Part shown: one piece after another, positions 59,344 to 64,000 of the stretch | Numbering within the stretch: the first letter of the stretch is position 1 | Layout of the letters: each line of letters opens with the position of its first letter | Assembly (NCBI RefSeq): GCF_014650075.1 | Contig: NZ_BMUG01000001.1 | Location: 510,710 to 574,709, forward strand | Length of the DNA stretch: 64,000 bases | Direction of reading: 5' to 3' | Source of the DNA: Streptomyces microflavus | Lineage (GTDB): Bacteria > Actinomycetota > Actinomycetes > Streptomycetales > Streptomycetaceae | The notes under the pieces: model-generated | Seen by the model: only the letters and a program-made list of their open reading frames with translations | What the model was told of the DNA's origin: nothing | Databases searched by the model: none | Position numbers and translations under genes: made by a program

Positions 59344-60924
59344 TCAGCCGCGTCCGCTGCCCAGGGCCCGCCGGTTGACGGCGGCGGGCAGGGCGGGGCG
59401 CTGCTCGGCGGCCGACTGCTCGATCCGGAGCGCCAGAGCGGGGCAGCGCCGCACGGCCCGCTGGGCGCGCCCGCGCAGATGCATCGGAACCGAGGCGTCC
59501 GCCACCGCCGGATAGCCGTCGGGGCCCAGCCTGATGAGCTCGGGGACGATGTCCGCGCAGAGGCCGTGGCCCTGGCAGAGCGTCCAGTCCACCGCCAGCT
59601 TCTCGCCGCTCGGAATCGACTCCTCCAGGTCCTGGTAGCCGGAGGCGGGCAGCGGCAGCACACCGAGCGTCTCGCGGCCGCAGCCGCCGTCCAGGACATG
59701 GGCGGCCAGGTCGTCCGTGAACGCCGACAGCGTCGACATCAGGAACCGCGCCGAACCGTCCGGGTGCTTGCACGCGCCCCGGCCCTTCACGGCCTGGGTC
59801 ACCTCGCGCAGGGCCTCCAGCGCGGCGGGCCCGCCGCCGTTCAGTACGTCGGAGAGTCCGCCCGCCGCCGCCGGGAGCCCCAGCTTGCACGGGCCGCACT
59901 GCCCGGCGGTCTCGGCCGCCAGCCAGTTCGCGATCCGGAGGGACTCGCCGAGCGGGCAGGTCTCCGGCCCGATCGGCAGAATCGCGCCCGCGCCCAGCGC
60001 ACCGCCCACGGTGGCCAGGGACTCCCGGGATATGACCGCGTTGTGGGAGGCGACGGCGTCGATCCAGTTGCCGTGGTAGCCGCCCGTCAGGACCCCTTGG
60101 GGCAGCGGCGGCGCTCCGGCCAGTTGCAGGATGTACCGCAGCGGCACGCCGGTCGGCACCTCGATGACCATGGGCCGGGCCACGGCGCCGGAGACGGTGA
60201 GCAGGACGGTGCCCGGTTCGTTCGGCAGCCCGGTGTGCCCGTAGCGGCGGGGGCCTATCCGGGCGGCGACGGCGAGTTGGGCGTACGTCTCGGCGTTCGA
60301 CAGCAGGGTCGGGGAGCCGCCGACCCCGGTCTCCGCCGCCCGCTCGCGCCGGCCCGGGGGCAGGGCGGGCCCGCCGTTCGCCGCCCGGATCACCGAGGAC
60401 GCCTCGCCGGACACCATGCGCTCCGGGGTGCGGATCACCCGGGCGCGCAACTGCTGGCCGCGCCGGTCGGAGAGGCCGCGCTCGGCCAGGGCCGCGCGTA
60501 CGGAGACCTCGGTGGAGTTACGGGTGACGGCGACGACCAGCGTGCGTGCGCCGAGCGCCTCCGCGGCCAGCAGGGCGCCGTCCAGGATCAGGTGCGGGGC
60601 ACGGTTGAGGAGGACGGTGTCCTTGCGGCAGGCGGGCTCGCCCTCGCTCCCGTTGATCACGACGACGGGGCGCACCCCGCGCCGGATGGACGCCTTCGCC
60701 ACCGCCCGCAGTTTCTTCCCGAAGGGGAACCCGGCCCCGCCCCGCCCGGTCAGGGAGATCGCCTCGGCCAGCTCGGCCAGCCGCTCGCCGGTCATCGGTT
60801 CGAGGGGCCCGTGCACCTTCAGGTGCATGGCGAGGTCGAGCCGCTCCACCAGGTCGAAGCCGGTGGTCAGTTGCGGCAGGCCGACGACGCGGACCTCGGG
60901 AACATCGGGGAGGGGGTCGTTCAC
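59344..60924 (-). CDS. NuoF-like NADH-binding flavoprotein fused to a C-terminal ferredoxin
   Basis: A 526-aa protein. The first ~390 residues resemble the NADH/FMN-binding NuoF subunit of complex I (TGRGGAGFPFGKK loop, NGSEGEPACRKDTVLL). The 4Fe-4S site that reads ExCGxCxPCR in NuoF is ETAGQCGPCKLG here, so the first cysteine is Ala; a later GACKHPDG could give a third ligand. The C-terminal ~90 residues are a ferredoxin-like domain (CQGHGLCADIVPELI then RRCPALAL), likely a 3Fe-4S cluster. GTG 60924 overlaps the stop of the upstream membrane gene (GTGA). Likely moves electrons from NADH to the membrane partner. Confidence 0.85.
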   Translation of the reverse strand: MNDPLPDVPEVRVVGLPQLTTGFDLVERLDLAMHLKVHGPLEPMTGERLAELAEAISLTGRGGAGFPFGKKLRAVAKASIRRGVRPVVVINGSEGEPACRKDTVLLNRAPHLILDGALLAAEALGARTLVVAVTRNSTEVSVRAALAERGLSDRRGQQLRARVIRTPERMVSGEASSVIRAANGGPALPPGRRERAAETGVGGSPTLLSNAETYAQLAVAARIGPRRYGHTGLPNEPGTVLLTVSGAVARPMVIEVPTGVPLRYILQLAGAPPLPQGVLTGGYHGNWIDAVASHNAVISRESLATVGGALGAGAILPIGPETCPLGESLRIANWLAAETAGQCGPCKLGLPAAAGGLSDVLNGGGPAALEALREVTQAVKGRGACKHPDGSARFLMSTLSAFTDDLAAHVLDGGCGRETLGVLPLPASGYQDLEESIPSGEKLAVDWTLCQGHGLCADIVPELIRLGPDGYPAVADASVPMHLRGRAQRAVRRCPALALRIEQSAAEQRPALPAAVNRRALGSGRG

Positions 60925-62528
60925 GGGCGGTCTCCTGCGGGTGCGTGCCAGGGTTCGCCGGCCGGGGGCGCGGAGAACGGTCCGGTCGGCGGCTCGGCGC
61001 CGGTGCCGGTGGTGGCTGGGATGGGGGATTCGGCCGCCTGAGCAGCCCTGTACGGGGCTTCGTACGAGGCTTCGTACGAGGCTTCGTAGGAGGCTTCATA
61101 GGAAGGAGCGGGGGTGCTGGGCGTCGGGGCGCCTTCAAAGGAAGACGTCGCGTCGGCTGTGCCGTACGCCGTGGTGCCGTATGCCGTGGTGTCGTACGCC
61201 GGTGTGGCGTACGGGGGTGTCGTGCTGAGCGGTGGCGTGTACAGCGGTGGTTCCTGCGGAGGCGCGTAGGTGTGCTCGGCACCGTGCGGGCGGTGGTGGG
61301 CCTGCGCGGGCGGTGCGGGGGACGGGGCGGGCCACCTGGGGCCCGGCGTGAGCGTGGCGTCACCGGCCTGGGACACGGCGCGGTATCCGGCCGATATCCC
61401 CGGCCCGCCCACAGGGCCGTCGGCGAGCCGGTCGGAGCTGCGCGGAGGCGGTTCGTACACCGGGGTCTGGACCCCGTACAGCAGCTCCGTCGGCGCTTCG
61501 TGCAGGGAGCGAGTCTCGTGCGGAGCACGCGCCTCGTACGGGGCGGGCGTCTCGTGCAGGGAATGCAGCGAGCCGGACAGCGGCATGGGCGGGGGTGTCG
61601 GCGGGGCGAGCGGCGCCGACAGGGTGCGCGGGCGCACCGGAGTGCCCCGGACCTCCCGGTCCGGCTCGCTCCACCCCGCCGGGTCTCCCGTAGGCGGCTG
61701 ACGGTCCGTGCCGGGCCCGCGTTCCGCACTGGGCCGCGAGGACCCGCGCAGCACCGGGTCCGGCGTGTCGAACTCCCCTTCCGGGCTCATCAGCGTGGCG
61801 ATCCGGTCGGTGATCCGGCGCTTCGTCGGGCGGGGCAGCAGCCGCAGGCACAGGGCGCCGGCGACGGCGGTGAGGCACAGCCCGTACATCACGACGACCC
61901 AGGTGGCGGGTGCCCGGCCCGCGTACAGGCCGTGGACCAGCGCGGCGCACCAGGCCGGATAGGCCAGGGCGTGCAGGGCGCGCCACCGCCCCGCGATCCC
62001 GCCCGCCTCCCGGGGGGAGCCCAGCGACTGGCCGAGCCGGGTGGCCGTGGGGGAGGGCTGGGCGAACGCGCTGCGCAGTGCGCCGGTCGCGGCCGTGACG
62101 ACCATGAGCAGTCCGGCCAGCGAGCCGAAGCCGATCAGCCCCGCCGTACCCGAGACGCCGAGGCCGAAGGGTATGAGGGCGCCGAGCAGGGACACATGGC
62201 CGAGGGCGATCTTCACGGTTCCGTGCAGCAGCAGGAAGCCGAGCGCGGCCACGGCCGTGGCCCGGTGGATGCCCTGGCAGACGATCCGCTGGCGGGTGGA
62301 GAGGAACAGCCGGTCGGTGGCCAGCAGGCCCCAGGCGACGGCCGCGCTGAGCGAGACCAGCGACAGCACGCCGGTGGTGAAATCGAGGGTGGCGCGGAAG
62401 CCGTCGCTCCCTGCGACGGCGAGCAGAGGGACGAATACCAACGCGGTGACAGTCAGGCCGCCCTGTACAGGCCGACTCATTCCGGTGCTCATGGTGGGGG
62501 ATACGCGGATCTTGCGATGAGGGTTCAT
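60921..62528 (-). CDS. Membrane cytochrome-b/ferric-reductase-like protein with repetitive C-terminal tail
   Basis: A 535-aa protein from ATG 62528. The first ~230 residues hold about six hydrophobic helices with spaced histidines that could bind heme (GIHRATAVAALGFLLLHG; ALAYPAWCAALVHGLYAG), as in ferric-reductase-like or b-type cytochromes. The rest (~300 residues) is a Pro/Ser/Thr/Tyr-rich disordered tail with repeats such as TTAYGT and SYEA. It overlaps the NuoF-like gene by 4 bp, so the two form an electron-transfer pair. The start is set by GGAG 8-9 bases upstream; the open frame extends further. Heme binding is inferred, not shown. Confidence 0.75.
   Translation of the reverse strand: MNPHRKIRVSPTMSTGMSRPVQGGLTVTALVFVPLLAVAGSDGFRATLDFTTGVLSLVSLSAAVAWGLLATDRLFLSTRQRIVCQGIHRATAVAALGFLLLHGTVKIALGHVSLLGALIPFGLGVSGTAGLIGFGSLAGLLMVVTAATGALRSAFAQPSPTATRLGQSLGSPREAGGIAGRWRALHALAYPAWCAALVHGLYAGRAPATWVVVMYGLCLTAVAGALCLRLLPRPTKRRITDRIATLMSPEGEFDTPDPVLRGSSRPSAERGPGTDRQPPTGDPAGWSEPDREVRGTPVRPRTLSAPLAPPTPPPMPLSGSLHSLHETPAPYEARAPHETRSLHEAPTELLYGVQTPVYEPPPRSSDRLADGPVGGPGISAGYRAVSQAGDATLTPGPRWPAPSPAPPAQAHHRPHGAEHTYAPPQEPPLYTPPLSTTPPYATPAYDTTAYGTTAYGTADATSSFEGAPTPSTPAPSYEASYEASYEASYEAPYRAAQAAESPIPATTGTGAEPPTGPFSAPPAGEPWHAPAGDRP
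61056..61103 (-). repeat. 12-bp coding repeat (SYEA)n
   Basis: Four consecutive 12-bp units (plus-strand GGCTTCGTACGA and variants) encode SYEA in the tail of the membrane protein. The neighbouring Tyr-rich repeats at 61150-61215 are longer and degenerate. Confidence 0.85.
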
Positions 62529-62863
62529 AGGGGCGACTCCGAATAGTTCGGCAAAGCGGTCCCGTTGCCGCATGCTAGGACGCCCCATACCAACCAGTAC
62601 GGGCTTTGCGCGGTTGCCCCGATAGAAGTGGGTACGCCGAGTAACCTCCGCTTCCCGGGTGTTCCCGCCGTCCCGCGAGTCGCCCCAGGGCTCCGCGGAA
62701 AGCCCACCGGAAGCCCGCCGAACACACACCGTGTGCCCACGGGAGCATCACGCGTCAACTACTGAGGGCGACGAATGAGCAGTCAGGGAGGGGCTCGTGC
62801 GCGCGCTGTCCGCCCACCGGTCGCTCCCCGCTCCCTTCCGGGCACGTGCGGTACCCTGACGCC
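62529..62863. other. 335-bp divergent region upstream of leuS and the cytochrome-like gene
   Basis: No gene is supported. It should contain the promoters for the minus-strand redox pair and for the plus-strand leuS leader. A -10-like TACCCT lies at 62852-62857. No other clear motif was found. Confidence 0.5.
62852..62857 (+). promoter_or_regulatory. Candidate -10 element of the leuS leader transcript
   Basis: TACCCT fits the TAnnnT Streptomyces -10 pattern. Transcription would begin at about 62864, the A of the leader ATG, so the leader would be leaderless; no ribosome site precedes it. No clear -35 is seen. Confidence 0.4.
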
Positions 62864-62902
62864 ATGCGTGCCGTACGCCTTCTGCTTAGCGAGCCGCGCT
62901 GA
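62864..62902 (+). CDS. Leucine leader peptide of the leuS attenuator (12 aa)
   Basis: Encodes [12 protein letters not shown]. Three consecutive leucine codons CTT-CTG-CTT (62879-62887) include two CTT codons, rare in Streptomyces, followed by a stop codon. It precedes a hairpin set and a T-run terminator before leuS. Ribosome stalling at these codons when charged tRNA-Leu is scarce should favour leuS transcription. Leucine leader peptides of this kind are known upstream of leucine genes in actinobacteria. Confidence 0.85.
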   Translation: MRAVRLLLSEPR

Positions 62903-62971
62903 AGAGACCCGACCGGTGAGAACGCCTGGTCGGAGTCAGCGCGGCGTCCCCTCCTGTGCGAGGGGATTTTT
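62893..62971 (+). promoter_or_regulatory. leuS transcription attenuator
   Basis: GCCGCGCTGA (62893-62902, containing the leader stop) pairs perfectly with TCAGCGCGGC (62936-62945), enclosing an inner hairpin CCGACC/GGTCGG (62909-62914, 62928-62933). Directly after it, TCCCCTC (62947-62953) and GAGGGGA (62960-62966) form a terminator followed by TTTTT (62967-62971). The pairings are seen in the sequence; how they switch is inferred, and no classical antiterminator overlapping the terminator stem was identified. Confidence 0.8.
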
Positions 62972-63011
62972 CGTTTCCCGGCAGATGACGATCGATGGAG
63001 CTTTGAGGATC

Positions 63012-64000
63012 ATGAGCGAGACGAATTCCGCAGCCGAGACGGCCGCGCCGCACCGCTACACGGCGGCGATGGCCGCCGACATCGAGGCACGCTGGCAGGA
63101 CTTCTGGGACGCCGAGGGGACGTACGAGGCACCGAACCCCACCGGAGACCTGGCGGGCGACCCGGAGCTGGCCGCCAAGCCGAAGAGGTTCATCATGGAC
63201 ATGTTCCCGTACCCCTCGGGTGCGGGGCTGCACGTCGGACACCCGCTGGGCTATATCGCCACCGATGTCTACGCCCGCCACCAGCGGATGACCGGCCACA
63301 ACGTGCTGCACACCCTGGGCTTCGACGCGTTCGGCCTGCCCGCCGAGCAGTACGCGGTCCAGACGGGCACCCACCCCCGGGCCTCCACCGAGGCCAACAT
63401 GGAGAACATGAAGGTCCAGCTGCGCCGGCTGGGCCTGGGCCACGACAACCGCCGCTCGTTCGCGACGATCGAGGCCGAGTACTACAAGTGGACGCAGTGG
63501 ATCTTCCTGCAGATCTTCAACTCCTGGTACGACACCGAGGCCGACCGGGCCCGCCCGATCGCCGAGCTGGTCGAGCAGTTCGAGAACGGCACACGGGCGA
63601 CCCCCGACGGCCGTGAGTGGAGCGCACTGAGCGCCGCCGAGCGCGCCGACCTGCTGGGCGAGTACCGCCTGGCGTACGCCTCCGACGCGCCCGTCAACTG
63701 GTCGCCGGGGCTGGGCACCGTGCTGGCCAACGAGGAGGTCACCGCCGACGGACGCTCCGAGCGCGGCAACTTCCCCGTCTTCAAGGCCAAGCTGCGCCAG
63801 TGGAACATGCGCATCACCTCCTACGCCGACCGGCTGCTGAACGACCTGGACGGGCTGGACTGGCCCGACGCCATCAAGCTGCAGCAGCGCAACTGGATCG
63901 GGCGCTCCGAGGGTGCCCGCGTCGAGTTCCCGGTCGACTCCGCCGGCGGCATCACCGTCTTCACCACCCGCCAGGACACCCTGTTCGGCGCCACCTACAT
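63012..64000 (+). CDS. leuS: Leucyl-tRNA synthetase, N-terminal part (3' truncated by window)
   Basis: Charges tRNA-Leu. About 329 codons are visible before the window ends. ATG 63012 follows GGAGCTTTGAGGATC. Visible are the class I HIGH-type motif in [18 protein letters not shown], the [14 protein letters not shown] that follows, [14 protein letters not shown] and the Zn/CP1 region start. The N-terminal ~20 residues are Ala/Glu-rich. Expression is probably controlled by the upstream leucine attenuator. Confidence 0.97.
   Translation, partial: MSETNSAAETAAPHRYTAAMAADIEARWQDFWDAEGTYEAPNPTGDLAGDPELAAKPKRFIMDMFPYPSGAGLHVGHPLGYIATDVYARHQRMTGHNVLHTLGFDAFGLPAEQYAVQTGTHPRASTEANMENMKVQLRRLGLGHDNRRSFATIEAEYYKWTQWIFLQIFNSWYDTEADRARPIAELVEQFENGTRATPDGREWSALSAAERADLLGEYRLAYASDAPVNWSPGLGTVLANEEVTADGRSERGNFPVFKAKLRQWNMRITSYADRLLNDLDGLDWPDAIKLQQRNWIGRSEGARVEFPVDSAGGITVFTTRQDTLFGATY

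Noticed and set aside
61056-61215. Tandem repeats as a CRISPR-like array
   Set aside because: The units are 12 bp, contiguous without spacers and in frame within a coding tail.

Overview
The window is very GC-rich, with G/C-ending codons and frequent GTG starts (plus one TTG start and two CTG starts). Its gene order is the conserved actinobacterial chromosome backbone valS-folC-ndk-mreBCD-pbp2-rodA ... rne-rplU-rpmA-obg-proB-proA-nadD-rsfS-leuS, so it comes from the core chromosome of a Streptomyces or very close relative. Both ends cut a tRNA synthetase gene: the 3' end of valS on the left and the 5' end of leuS on the right. There is no sign of an insertion sequence, prophage, CRISPR array or origin.

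Layout. 1-3.3 kb: valS end, folC, a small membrane protein, ndk. 3.5-10 kb: the elongation/spore-wall cluster mreB-mreC-mreD-pbp2-rodA. 10-20.1 kb: a CYTH/CHAD protein, two radical-SAM-related genes (TIGR03960 and TIGR03936/DUF2344 types) separated by an unusual Trp-rich repeat protein, then a very large RNase E/G with repetitive arms. 20.2-36.6 kb: an accessory island between rne and rplU. It carries what looks like the complete five-enzyme route UDP-GlcNAc to UDP-ManNAc(3NAc)A (dehydrogenase, 3-oxidoreductase, DegT aminotransferase, left-handed beta-helix N-acetyltransferase, 2-epimerase), three glycosyltransferases, an O-acyltransferase, and a separate four-gene module: LuxR-type regulator, small cytoplasmic protein, small secreted peptide, secreted NlpC/P60-like protein with FG-GAP repeats. 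36.7-39 kb: rplU-rpmA-obg. 39.4-47.6 kb: a second island with a fused cytidylyltransferase/short-chain dehydrogenase, two TagF-like polymerases and a GT2 enzyme, which fits a polyol-phosphate (teichoic-acid-like) polymer. 47.7-54.1 kb: proB, a hypothetical, proA, two related single-pass membrane proteins and a convergent M48 protease. 54.2-58.3 kb: two tiny membrane proteins, nadD, an LCP ligase, rsfS and a histidine phosphatase. 58.4-59.3 kb: two identical tRNA-Ala(GGC) genes flanking two small cysteine-rich proteins. 59.3-62.5 kb: a NuoF-like/ferredoxin fusion with a membrane heme-b-type partner. 62.8-64 kb: leuS behind a leucine leader peptide and attenuator.

How it fits together. Most of the window serves the cell envelope. 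MreBCD-PBP2-RodA build wall at the spore stage, the two islands make sugar nucleotides and glycopolymers, and the LCP protein (ortholog of S. coelicolor PdtA by context) is positioned to attach glycopolymer to the wall. Noteworthy points are the full diamino-uronic acid pathway, the peptide/LuxR module, two genes that appear to start at CTG, a 12-bp inverted repeat across the proA start codon, the leuS attenuator, 11-residue amphipathic repeats in the Trp-rich protein, and arginine-rich repeats on both arms of RNase E.
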